Positions 26,129 through 35,177 of a stretch of 64,000 nt of DNA are shown here, one piece after another. Position 1 is the stretch's first letter; every line of letters begins with the position of its first letter. Origin of the DNA: Flavisolibacter ginsengisoli DSM 18119 (GTDB taxonomy: Bacteria; Bacteroidota; Bacteroidia; Chitinophagales; Chitinophagaceae); the NCBI RefSeq assembly GCF_900129295.1, contig NZ_FQUU01000001.1, positions 1-64,000 of the forward strand. Direction: 5' to 3'. The position numbers were made by a program, and so were the translations under genes. Under the pieces are notes generated by a model. The model was not told the origin of the DNA. It ran no database searches and was given only the letters and a program-made list of their open reading frames with translations.

Positions 26129-27292
26129 TTATTTAAGATGTTTACTATGTTTATTTTTTAACTGCTGTTCCTTTTTCATGGCTGCATTATAATCAACCAC
26201 GTATTCCCACCAGTTATTCAGATGTCCATCTTTGACATTGATCCCCTTATAATGAGGCAAATGCCTGAACCACCATGACATATAGCCTGAGTGACTGCAT
26301 TGCCATTCATTACAATCAACTTCCCTGGCTTTTTTACCTTCTCTTTTTATATTGGGATAACTATACCATAGGTCGGCGTAAGTGGAAACGGTCCTTTTGT
26401 TTATCCAATCATAATCTGAATTTCCATTGGGTGGATAATGGATATTACCAACCTGTGCATTTCCGGGGGATACCTTGTCAATAGTTGTATAAATCTCCCA
26501 GTTATTAGGATCGGCAGCCTTATTATCCCAGCGGCCATATACTTTGCGCATGATTGACTCAACTCTATGACCATAACTTTCAAGCGCCATTGACATTTCT
26601 CTTTCGTAATTCAATCCCATAACAACCAGCAAATCCTTACAGCTTGTATTGGTTACGGGGTCTGAATTCAACCAGAAAGCATTTTCGCCTGCAAATGTAG
26701 ATTCATACCCACCGGCATAAGGAAAAGACCACAACCAAACCTCGTTGATCTCATTTCGGTCTCTCATCTCGCAAAATCCATAATGTTGAATGAAAGCATT
26801 ATAGTCAAACTGGGTACCATCTTTCTTTAATGTTGCCCATCCTGGTTCGGAAAGCAATGAAACAAGCTTATCCAATGACAGTAGCTCAGTTGAATTTTTC
26901 AGCTTTGTAAAAAAAATATTCTCGTCATAAATTTTTACAAATTCATATTTTACTACGCCATGACTGATAGCATTTAAGCTATCCCTGTATTGTTCAGCTA
27001 ATTTCCAGGGATCGTTCCATTGAAATGTATAACCTGGTGTTTTGAATAATTCATGCATTCTCTTATTACCCATTGATGGTATCCTGGGATCTTGCATTAC
27101 CACTGCCACTTTTACAATTTGGGGAGAAGCCAGCTTTTGCTTTTGGGCAAATGATGTTAGCAAGCATAAGATAAAGGTTGCTGTACACATTACTTTGAAA
27201 GCTACCTGCCGATTTGCTATTAGCAGAAGCGTATTACTATAAATAAATTTGCCTGGAAACTCAGTTTTCTTTTTTGTTGGTGTATATATCAT
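26129..27292 (-). CDS. conserved secreted protein of unknown function
   Basis: About 387 residues from the ATG at 27292. The membrane-like stretch CTATFILCLLTSFAQ lies only after about 36 residues; the N-R-Q-x-x-F-K before it gives the positive charge of a signal peptide, so the leader is long or the true start is unusual. The body has conserved-looking blocks: KVAVVMQDPRIP, EINEVWLWSFPYAGGYESTFAG, DLLVVMGLNYEREMSMALESYGHRVESIM and CNEWQCSHSGYMSWWFRHLPH. I recall similar blocks (EVWLxGxPYxGxYES, GFNYERG) in uncharacterised secreted proteins of other phyla, so it is a real family without assigned function. Fifth gene of the PUL. Confidence 0.65.
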   Translation of the reverse strand: MIYTPTKKKTEFPGKFIYSNTLLLIANRQVAFKVMCTATFILCLLTSFAQKQKLASPQIVKVAVVMQDPRIPSMGNKRMHELFKTPGYTFQWNDPWKLAEQYRDSLNAISHGVVKYEFVKIYDENIFFTKLKNSTELLSLDKLVSLLSEPGWATLKKDGTQFDYNAFIQHYGFCEMRDRNEINEVWLWSFPYAGGYESTFAGENAFWLNSDPVTNTSCKDLLVVMGLNYEREMSMALESYGHRVESIMRKVYGRWDNKAADPNNWEIYTTIDKVSPGNAQVGNIHYPPNGNSDYDWINKRTVSTYADLWYSYPNIKREGKKAREVDCNEWQCSHSGYMSWWFRHLPHYKGINVKDGHLNNWWEYVVDYNAAMKKEQQLKNKHSKHLK

Positions 27293-27342
27293 TTTACCCA
27301 AATTGGTACGTAAATATGTTCAAAAGGTTCTTCAAGAATATT

Positions 27343-27380
27343 ACACATATTTAATAAGCAAAAGATTATTAAATATGTGT
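27343..27380 (-). other. AT-rich intercistronic hairpin overlapping a stop codon
   Basis: Perfect 15-bp inverted repeat (27343-27357 and 27366-27380) with an 8-nt loop. One arm encodes the end of the DUF5007-like protein and contains its stop codon (27369-27371). Confidence 0.85.
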
Positions 27381-28448
27381 ATATGGAAACTTACACGAGA
27401 TGACCCAGGTGCCGCTTTCCTTAAATAAAATTTTAGAGCGTAAACGGATAAACCATTTGGAAGCACCCCAGGAGTCAGCTGGCCATGGATTTAAAAATGG
27501 ATACTTTTTATCATAATAAACACCCTGGTGAAGGGCCGCTGTATCAAGTTTGTCAAAACCCATTGTACCTCCCTTTAAGTAGGAAAGCAGATCCTGGCGT
27601 GTTGGCCATGGGGTCATTGGAAATTCAATCATGGCTCCTTCAGCTGTATTCTGCCGGTTTACTGCATAATCAAAATAACTCTCTGTGCCTGTGGAATACG
27701 TTCTATAATCCTGGGCGGGGAAAACCTTCCCGTCAGCATCCTTATACTGGATCAGTAATTTAATACCTGTTGATGGTTCATCACTGAGCTTATAAACATC
27801 CAGCAATTCTTTGCCATTTCTTTCATAAATATTCTGGTGTCTCTGCAGGTCATTATCAGTTATGTTATCATACAAGGTAAATGTAGTTGCACCTCCACCA
27901 TTTACAAGTATTATTGCGACTACAGCATTATAAAATATGAATGGTTGAGATTCAGACGTTAATTTCAACTTGGCATAATCCTTATAGATCTTTTCACCAT
28001 AGGAATTTTTCACTTTCACATCCACATGATATACATCTCCAGGCTGCTTCAGGTTACTGGTAGTTTCCAGGAATTGCAGCATTCCATTCACTGGGTTGAT
28101 ACTAACCGGAGGCAGTTCCGTGGTACTGATTTTTGCCTTAACCAATGCCATGGTGGTGTCCGTCTTATTGTCATATGGCTTGATCCATGTGTTATATGGA
28201 TACTTTGTAAAAAATTGTTCTGACCTGTTTCCATTTTTATCCCGGATATTTTCCAGCGTAAAAAGGCATGGTTCGGAAGAACCATCCAGCCAGGCAACAT
28301 TACTATTCCCTTTGGATCCTAATGCAAGGTTTATAGTATCTGTACCTTTTAAATATAGGTCGTTACTTAAAAATCCTTTTTGTTCCGGTACCTTATAACA
28401 TCCCGCCAGGGCCAGCATTAATACTGAATAAACTATATTTTTTTTCAT
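27369..28448 (-). CDS. DUF5007-like PUL lipoprotein
   Basis: 359 residues from the ATG at 28448, which opens a lipoprotein signal with the lipobox LALAGC. The body is beta-rich: an N-terminal domain with DTINLALGSKGN and ELPPVSINPVNGMLQF (cadherin/Ig-like strands), then a C-terminal portion with WGASKWFIRLRSKILFKESGTW. The layout matches the DUF5007 surface lipoproteins of Bacteroidota PULs; the family call is from memory of its pattern. It probably binds glycan at the outer face, taking the position usually held by SusE/SusF. It lies directly downstream of the fasciclin lipoprotein. Confidence 0.65.
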   Translation of the reverse strand: MKKNIVYSVLMLALAGCYKVPEQKGFLSNDLYLKGTDTINLALGSKGNSNVAWLDGSSEPCLFTLENIRDKNGNRSEQFFTKYPYNTWIKPYDNKTDTTMALVKAKISTTELPPVSINPVNGMLQFLETTSNLKQPGDVYHVDVKVKNSYGEKIYKDYAKLKLTSESQPFIFYNAVVAIILVNGGGATTFTLYDNITDNDLQRHQNIYERNGKELLDVYKLSDEPSTGIKLLIQYKDADGKVFPAQDYRTYSTGTESYFDYAVNRQNTAEGAMIEFPMTPWPTRQDLLSYLKGGTMGFDKLDTAALHQGVYYDKKYPFLNPWPADSWGASKWFIRLRSKILFKESGTWVISCKFPYTHI

Positions 28449-28500
28449 TTTTTTACTGATTTTAAAGTTGCACACCATTGTAAGAATAATTAGTTCTTCC

Positions 28501-29277
28501 CTACAACAGATCGTCTGCTCTTGTTCCAAAGAAAAATAAGGAATGATAATAATAGTGGTCGGTAAAATTATAATCTCCACTATAAATTACATGTACTACG
28601 CCGGTTGTAGTAATTACATCCGAGATGTACATTTTATAAACCTGGTCACATTCAGGCTTATCATATCCCAACATTACTCTTTGCTGAGGATCCATTTCCC
28701 AATTAGCACCTCTTTTGAAATGAACAGTTACCCTAACCGGTTTGGTCTGCATGAAATTGGCATACTGGTATCCTTCTCCGGGTTGGCCTCCCCCATCCCA
28801 TGCCGTTCCCGGATCTGCCACGCTTTCATCAAGGCTTAAACGTAGGGAATCCCCTGCATGATGGGTAGCTAATATTATCCCTGATGCAGGAATACTGTCG
28901 CTTGCAAACTTATTATCAACAATATACATTCCCAGTTGGTCCAGTTCATCTACCGGAATGTCTTCTATAGTAAGAGGCCTGGCGTTAGGATCTAAACGTA
29001 ACGCACGGTTATTTTTTCTCCTCAAATACCTGTTTACCGCATAATTGCTGGGAGCAATTATCGTTACATTGCCATTCACTTCATTGATTTTGCCGGCTCT
29101 TTCAATCAACCTTGCAGTTTCTGAAGTAGCCTCAAAGGACTTCAGAAAGTCGTAAGTGGTTTGATTTACTTTATTTGTTTCATTCTTTTCTCCACCAATT
29201 ACATACTTGTCTTTGGAGCAAGAGTTGGCAGTGACAAGGCATATTGGTAGTAAGAAGAATATAATTGCTTTTCTCAT
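28501..29277 (-). CDS. fasciclin (FAS1) domain lipoprotein
   Basis: 258 residues from the ATG at 29277, which gives a lipoprotein signal (VTANSC) and leaves 19 bp to the upstream susD gene. One FAS1-like domain is visible: TYDFLKSFEATSETARLIERAG, then VTIIAPSNYAVNRYL, and the closing ITTTGVVHVIYSG. FAS1 domains mediate adhesion and appear as accessory lipoproteins in SusCD loci. It is the third gene of the PUL and is probably surface-exposed. Confidence 0.8.
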   Translation of the reverse strand: MRKAIIFFLLPICLVTANSCSKDKYVIGGEKNETNKVNQTTYDFLKSFEATSETARLIERAGKINEVNGNVTIIAPSNYAVNRYLRRKNNRALRLDPNARPLTIEDIPVDELDQLGMYIVDNKFASDSIPASGIILATHHAGDSLRLSLDESVADPGTAWDGGGQPGEGYQYANFMQTKPVRVTVHFKRGANWEMDPQQRVMLGYDKPECDQVYKMYISDVITTTGVVHVIYSGDYNFTDHYYYHSLFFFGTRADDLL

Positions 29278-29296
29278 TTGTAAGTCTTTAAGTTTT

Positions 29297-30901
29297 TTAC
29301 CAAACTGTTTTTCCATTCCAAAAAGGTGTTTGCGTAAGCATTTTATTGGTAGTTAAAATATTACTACTTACAGGCCAGTAATATCCTTTTTGAGCATACC
29401 TGTCAGGGGTCATTACGGAGGAAACAGGGAAGTAATTATTCCGGACATAATCAAAGAACAATTTTCCCTCACCTATTAGCTCACTGGTGCGTTGTTGTAA
29501 TACTTCAGTCATAGGATCAGAACCTGAATAAGTTTCCAATCCTGCTCTTGTCCGAATTTCATTAATTATTGACAAGGCATTTCCTGGCTGATTATTTTTA
29601 ATAAAAGCTTCTGCAAATAGCAATTTAACGTCCGTGTAACGAAATACAGGAATGTTACAATCTGCGAAATAGGCAACATATTCATTCCATTGCCGGGAAG
29701 GGTCAGGAGAAAAATTAGCAAATTTTGTCATCCAGGTTACCATGTTCCTGTCTGTTGCAGTCGGGCTGACATCTGAGAATGGCTCATCATAATTAGATTC
29801 CCATGCAGTCCAGAACAAATCAGCTCTTGCATCATCAGGATATTCCGGATAAATCAAAGCTTTTTTAGAAGCCGGGACAAAGTTGATGCTGCTTGCACGA
29901 TCCTTTGATACATCACCATCTATAGGAAGCAATTTGCATGTGAGGTATTGAATTCCGCCCTGGTCAACCCGGTAAGATTCATTTTGTTCAGTTGAAATGT
30001 TTAATTCAAATACTGCTTCAGATGATCTGCCCTTATACATTTGCCGAACCAAATCAGCACTTGCATAACTAGCCAGGCTATAGTTTCCATGTTCAACAAC
30101 GTCCTGCAGTGCAGTTACAGCATTAGTAATATAAGAAGCATTGGTTTGACCGTCTCTTTGCTTTAAAAAGGCCATCCATAAATTAGCGTACCCAGATAAT
30201 GCCAGTGCACTACCCTTATTGGCACGGATACCCCATTTGGAACTTCCGGGGATACCGAAGGCAAGCCCGTTCACAGCTTTTGTAACGTCAGCCAAAACAT
30301 TGTCCATGATCTGTATATCCGTTGATCGTGGGGTATTTACCAGTTCATTATTTGCTGTTATGACCTGGCTTGAACTTTCAATGGATTCAATCATCAAAGG
30401 TGCATTCCCCCATATGGTGGCTATATTATAATATGTCAAGGCACGGAGAAAATATGCTTCTCCCAATAATTCCTCTTTTTGACCTTTCGCAAAAAGTTTA
30501 TCATCCATGCTCTGGATATGCGTAATAACCAGGTTGGCCTGGGCAATTACTTTATAAAAACCACTCCAGTCAGCATACGATTCTATAGCGCCCCATGATT
30601 TGCGGGTACCATTAATATTAGAGTAATCACCTGGCAGGTAAAAATTAGGATCAGAACCACCGTTCCATCCCCTGTTGATCAACCCAGTAGTGACATCACC
30701 CCTGTTATACATTTGAGCATTTACCATTAAACCCCGGTATAAAGAATAGGTGCCGATCAGTGCTCTTTCTGCATCCTGGGATGTTTTCCAATAAACCTCA
30801 TTATAAACCAGGTCAACCTGGGAAGGTGATAAAAAACTTTTTTTACAACTGCTTACTATCATTGCAACCAGAAGCAGTATCACTATATTTTTCTTCATCA
30901 T
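29297..30901 (-). CDS. SusD/RagB family outer-membrane glycan-binding lipoprotein
   Basis: 534 residues, with a lipoprotein signal ending VSSC. The family pattern is complete: FLSPSQVDLVYNEVYWKTSQDAERALIGTY, tetratricopeptide-like helices (LLGEAYFLRALTYYNIATIWGNAPL), and the C-terminal PVFRYTDVKLLFAEAFIKN...ALSIINEIRTRAGL plus an ELIGEGKLFFDYVR block. It forms the lid of the SusC transporter and binds the target oligosaccharide. It starts 13 bp after the susC frame, in the same transcript. Since susC is frameshifted, the lid may lack a functional partner in this assembly. Confidence 0.93.
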   Translation of the reverse strand: MMKKNIVILLLVAMIVSSCKKSFLSPSQVDLVYNEVYWKTSQDAERALIGTYSLYRGLMVNAQMYNRGDVTTGLINRGWNGGSDPNFYLPGDYSNINGTRKSWGAIESYADWSGFYKVIAQANLVITHIQSMDDKLFAKGQKEELLGEAYFLRALTYYNIATIWGNAPLMIESIESSSQVITANNELVNTPRSTDIQIMDNVLADVTKAVNGLAFGIPGSSKWGIRANKGSALALSGYANLWMAFLKQRDGQTNASYITNAVTALQDVVEHGNYSLASYASADLVRQMYKGRSSEAVFELNISTEQNESYRVDQGGIQYLTCKLLPIDGDVSKDRASSINFVPASKKALIYPEYPDDARADLFWTAWESNYDEPFSDVSPTATDRNMVTWMTKFANFSPDPSRQWNEYVAYFADCNIPVFRYTDVKLLFAEAFIKNNQPGNALSIINEIRTRAGLETYSGSDPMTEVLQQRTSELIGEGKLFFDYVRNNYFPVSSVMTPDRYAQKGYYWPVSSNILTTNKMLTQTPFWNGKTVW

Positions 30902-30914
30902 GATTTTAAGAATA

Positions 30915-32243
30915 TTAAAGTTGAACGTTTAAGCCAACAACAAGACTCCTGTTTATTGGGTAACCTTGTCCATTATAATAACCCGTTTTTGTGACCATTC
31001 TTGGATCAGGAACATTAGAGGCTTTCCACATATAAGCATTCCTAACTGTAGAAAAAACATTCACTCTTGTAAATCCAATATGCTCTGACCATTTTTGTGG
31101 GATGTTATAGGAGAGTGTGATGTCATCAACGCTCCAATAATCTCCTTTTTCAAGGAACATTGAAGATGCTCTAAAAGAACGGGCGCTTCCCCCATCACTA
31201 TAACTGATATACCGCATAGGATAATAAGCATTATCTCCTGGCTTTTCCCAAAAGTTAATTGACCCGCTTAAATCGTATAATGCTTTAGTAAAAAATGCAG
31301 TATTATCATCATACTGAGACAATACCTGCTGTAATGATGTATTAAAAATATAATTGCCGAATGCAAAGGAACTCTGAACCCTCAGGTTAAGATTTTTATA
31401 CTTAATATTTGTTTGAAATCCACCTTGGATCTTAGGTTCCGGCGATTTACCCTGGATTATTTTTTTATCATTGCCATAGTCAGCACCATCTATCAGGTAA
31501 TCACCATTTACATCAGTAAACATGGGCATTCCAGGAAATATTTTTCCCTGTTGATTGATAGCCAGGCCTGCATCGGCGCCATAATATTTCATACGTTCAC
31601 CAGTCATAGGATTTACAGGCAGATCATCTATGCTCTGCAACGGTCCCAGGTACTCATAGGTATAATATTGAAATGCAGGTTGACCTACAACAAATGCATA
31701 ATTACTTGTAATATAATCACGTCCACCATTGCCTAGTTTGGCTATTGAAGTACTGTTCTTGGAAAAATTCAATGTCATATCCCATTGAAAAGGACTGGTA
31801 CGCGGAAATAAATATCCGGTAACTCCAAACTCCCATCCATTGCTGATCATATCAACAAGATTGGAACGGATGGAATTATAGCCTACCTGGGAAGGCAATT
31901 CTGAAACAAAGACAGAACCCGAAGTATACCTTGAATAAATATCGCCGGTTACATATATCCTGTGATTAAAAAATTCCAGGTCAATACCATAGTCGACTTC
32001 CTTGGACTTACTCCATGACAAGGATTTATTGGCTATTTTATTGAAGTCAGCCAGCAATGCACCAACGCCTCCATATGTCTTAACGTCTATTTTGTTAGCG
32101 TAAATATTATTTATACCCGCTCCAATATTTGTATTTGAAATAAAGGAATTGTACTGTAATAATGGATCAGCGGCTATACTTCCTGAAGCGCCATATGATA
32201 CACGAAATTTACCAAAAGAAAGTACATTCTTTAAAGGTTTCAA
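30915..32243 (-). pseudogene. susC, C-terminal part of beta-barrel (frameshifted)
   Basis: 442 codons continuing the TonB-dependent receptor in a different frame from the N-terminal part. The upstream frame reads VIWVFSEEPFLKPLKNVLSFGKFRVSYG, the expected continuation of a SusC barrel after WATFPSV. The only nominal start is a TTG inside that motif, and there is no signal peptide, so it cannot work alone. It ends with the usual RVNVFSTVRNAYMWK...YPINRSLVVGLNVQL barrel terminus. Net change is -1 (or +2) nt near 32269-32275. It could be a true mutation or a base-calling error. Confidence 0.9.
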
Positions 32244-34135
32244 AAATGGTTCTTCAGAAAATACCCATATGACTTAACTGATGGGAATGTAGCCCATTTG
32301 TTATTTTCTCCAAAACGGGACGAAGCATCGCGCCTTAAAACAGCTTCGATTTTGTACCGGTCTTTATAACCATATGAAACATTTCCGAAATAGGAAAGCA
32401 AATTTGATTGTACGATATCACTATACCCATTAACGTTTTCTTTCTTAAACCCTTGTACAACGCGGATATAATCGCTTGGTCCACCTTCACCGTATAAAAG
32501 AGACATAGACTCCTGGTCCATATTTACCTCTGATCCAAGTAAAGCTGTGATATCATGCTGATTAAACCTTTTATTATAGCTTAAAAACGAATGGGCGTTT
32601 AAGGTAAAGTTTCCGCTGTTGGATGATTCCGCATAAGACAAGCCATTATCAGTGGCAGAAGATGGAACAAAGTATTCTTTCTTACCAAAAGTTCCTGACA
32701 CAGAGCCCTGGTTGTCTAAAGTCAGACCTGGGGCCAGGTCAATCCGTAAAACTTCACTTAAAGACCCCTGGTAGGTTTTATTATTATTATAGGTATTTCC
32801 AAGTTTACCAGATAACAAAGACAACTCTTCCGGAGTTTTATAAAACAAAGAAGACGGAAGATCAGTAGGACTGGTAGGGAAAGAACGCAAATTATCTGAC
32901 TGACCTCCCTGGCGTGTTAAATAACTTAATCTTAGAGACAGATCATTATGCAGTTTTTTGCTGATCTCTGTAGTAAGGCTCGAATTCATTGTAACCCTGT
33001 TGAATCCAAAACCAACCAATACACCTTTTTCCTTGTAATAGCCAAGGCTGGTACGGAAGGCATTCTTTTCATTGCCTCCGTCCATACTTAAATTATATTG
33101 TTGTGTAACGCCTGGTTGGTAAAACATTTTCTGGTAGTCATAGGCATTATTAAAAGCAGGATTGTACTTATCTGTTAATACTGCAGGCAACATATATCCT
33201 TTGACCTCAAGTCCATTTCTAACATCAACCCAGGCCTGCTCTCCGAAAAGACTTTTAAAACTTTCATTGTACAATCGCAGCTTTTCATCCCTTTCTGCCT
33301 GGCCAATGAATACCTTAAGTTTAGTTGGTTCAAAGTTGATTCCTGTAGAAGAACCTATATTGAAACGTGTCTTCCTGTTGCCACCTCTTTTGGTTTTAAT
33401 GATAACAACACCATTAGCTCCACGGGATCCATAAATAGCAGTAGCTGCCGCATCTTTTAAGATATCCAGCGATTGAATATCATCCGGATTGAGTGTTGCA
33501 AAAAAATCATTCTGGGTAACATCAAAACCTGCAAGATCTTCCAGTGATACAGGTACTCCATCAACTATATATAATGGATTACTCAGACCAGTGACATCAC
33601 TCGCGTCTGAGAGGTTTGTATTACCCCGAACCACCAGGCCACCACCCGCTCCACCTGGCAAGCCGGTGCGAACAATTGCCTGCACTCCAGGGGCTTTACC
33701 TGCTAACACATTAAGCAATGATGAAGTGGGAATGTTTTCCAGGTCTTTTGTTTTGATGGAAGCTATGGACCCGGTAACGGCCTTTTTAATAACACTGCTG
33801 TAACCTACCACTACAACCTCATTCAGGTTTTTATCTTCTGCTTTTAGCTTAACATTAATTACAGTTCTGTTATTAACCGGGATTTCCTGTGTAAGATATC
33901 CGATCCTGGAAAAAATCAATATGTCATTTCCATTGGCCAATATATTAAAATGGCCGTTCGAATCTACAGTTTGACCCCGTTTGGAGTTTTTAATAAGTAT
34001 TGACCCTCCGCTAATGGCTGAACCATTTTCAGCATCACTTACAGTTCCTCTTACAGCATGTGTTTGTGCATTTAATTCTGGTGTCGCAAAAAACAAAAGA
34101 GGAATCCAGAAAATCAACCTGGAGAATTTTCTCAT
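32240..34135 (-). pseudogene. susC, N-terminal part: TonB-dependent oligosaccharide transporter (frameshifted)
   Basis: 631 codons. Signal peptide (MRKFSRLIFWIPLLFF...LNAQ), carboxypeptidase-D-like regulatory domain (AVRGTVSDAENGSAISGG), the NEVVVVGY junction, and a plug domain (VTGSIASIKTKDLENIPTSS, GVQAIVRT, PLYIVDGVPV, ILKDAAATAIYGSRGANGVV). The barrel then breaks off after NKWATFPSVKSYGYFLKNHF, where homologues continue in the other frame. SusC imports glycans through the outer membrane using TonB energy. First gene of the six-gene PUL; an operator palindrome is 108 bp upstream. Confidence 0.9.
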
Positions 34136-34609
34136 AATTAGACAAGTGTGTTAGTTAATAAAATTGATGGATGAAATCGAGCAATTACCGGAGTCAAATT
34201 AGATAATTATGTAGTACACCATTGGTTTCACAAGCCTATTGCAGCCGGTAACGTTTCCGGTAACGTTACCGGCTACAATTTGTATTGATAAAACGGAATT
34301 TTAATAAGACAGGAAACTGAATGAACTGCAAAATCCAAATTCAGAAATAAGACAATAGCGAATTGACTTATGCTTATTTAGATCCAATGCCAGATTTTTA
34401 GAAAAAAATGACAATAAAGAGATAGAAATTGAACGACACACTGGCGAAGCTCTGAAAACTGTTTACTAAAACATTGGAAGGGATAATGCCCGGGTCTGTG
34501 AAATAATAACCTTTAAAATATAATGGCCACTATCCCGTAGTCTTCAGCTTAGCGATTTATAAGAAGTTAAATACTTCCATGATAAATTAGAGAAGGAATA
34601 TATAGCAGA
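34136..34609. other. intergenic regulatory stretch upstream of susC
   Basis: 474 bp between the divergent susC start and the end of the oxidoreductase operon. Apart from the operator at 34243-34274 there is AT-rich sequence with no gene. The segment TCTAATTTG near 34190-34200 (minus strand) is only a weak promoter candidate. Confidence 0.5.
34243..34274. promoter_or_regulatory. LacI-family operator upstream of susC
   Basis: A 32-bp palindrome with one mismatched pair: AGCCGGTAACGTT, TCCGGT-type centre, and AACGTTACCGGCT. It shares the core of the sites at 20307 and 21516 and lies 108 bp before the susC start. Confidence 0.85.
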
Positions 34610-35176
34610 TCAACAAACCAACATCACAGGTTCTTCCAATTCATGGATCAATTGTTCTCCTTTTTCCAATGCCATTTCATTGATAGGAAGCAGGTGATGG
34701 TATTTTTCAGGCAATACTTTTTTCAAAGCCTCCAATATGGAATCAAGGCTTACTACTGGTTTTAAATGCAGGTAGGCACCAAGGATGATCATATTCATGA
34801 TCCTGGCATTCTTCATCTTCAGCGCCTCTGCAGTGGCAGGTATACCAACAATAGCGATGTCTTTTCGATCACTGGGGCGTAAAATTGTCCCCGATTCATA
34901 CAGTAACAATCCTCCAGGCTTAACCCTTGTCGCAAATTTGTCCATAGAGGGCTGGTTCAACACTATAGCTGTGTCAAAACAGGAAAGTATTGGAGAACTG
35001 ATCTTATTATCCGAAATAATAGTTATGCAATTTGCAGTTCCTCCCCTCATTTCCGGCCCATAAGAAGGCATCCATGAGATCTCTTTTCCTTCTACCATTC
35101 CTGCATAAGCCAGGGTCATTCCCATTGATAATACCCCTTGTCCTCCAAAACCTGCTACGATAAGTTCTTCTAACAT
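34610..35176 (-). CDS. 2-oxoacid:ferredoxin oxidoreductase, gamma subunit
   Basis: 188 residues, the gamma-type domain of pyruvate/ketoisovalerate/2-oxoglutarate ferredoxin oxidoreductases: LEELIVAGFGGQGVLSMGMTLAYAG, SWMPSYGPEMRGGTANCITIIS, VVLNQPSMDKF and NMIILGAYL. With the other three subunits it oxidatively decarboxylates a 2-oxoacid to acyl-CoA, reducing ferredoxin. It starts 1 bp after the beta-subunit gene, so translation is probably coupled. The exact 2-oxoacid is not decided by sequence. Confidence 0.9.
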   Translation of the reverse strand: MLEELIVAGFGGQGVLSMGMTLAYAGMVEGKEISWMPSYGPEMRGGTANCITIISDNKISSPILSCFDTAIVLNQPSMDKFATRVKPGGLLLYESGTILRPSDRKDIAIVGIPATAEALKMKNARIMNMIILGAYLHLKPVVSLDSILEALKKVLPEKYHHLLPINEMALEKGEQLIHELEEPVMLVC

Positions 35177-35177
35177 G

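Noticed and set aside
26129-27301. TTG start at 27301
   Set aside because: An ATG at 27292 in the same frame is preferable; the TTG lies only three codons upstream.
30915-32243. An independent outer-membrane protein gene
   Set aside because: The only start is a TTG inside a SusC motif; there is no signal peptide, and the sequence continues the upstream receptor after a frameshift.
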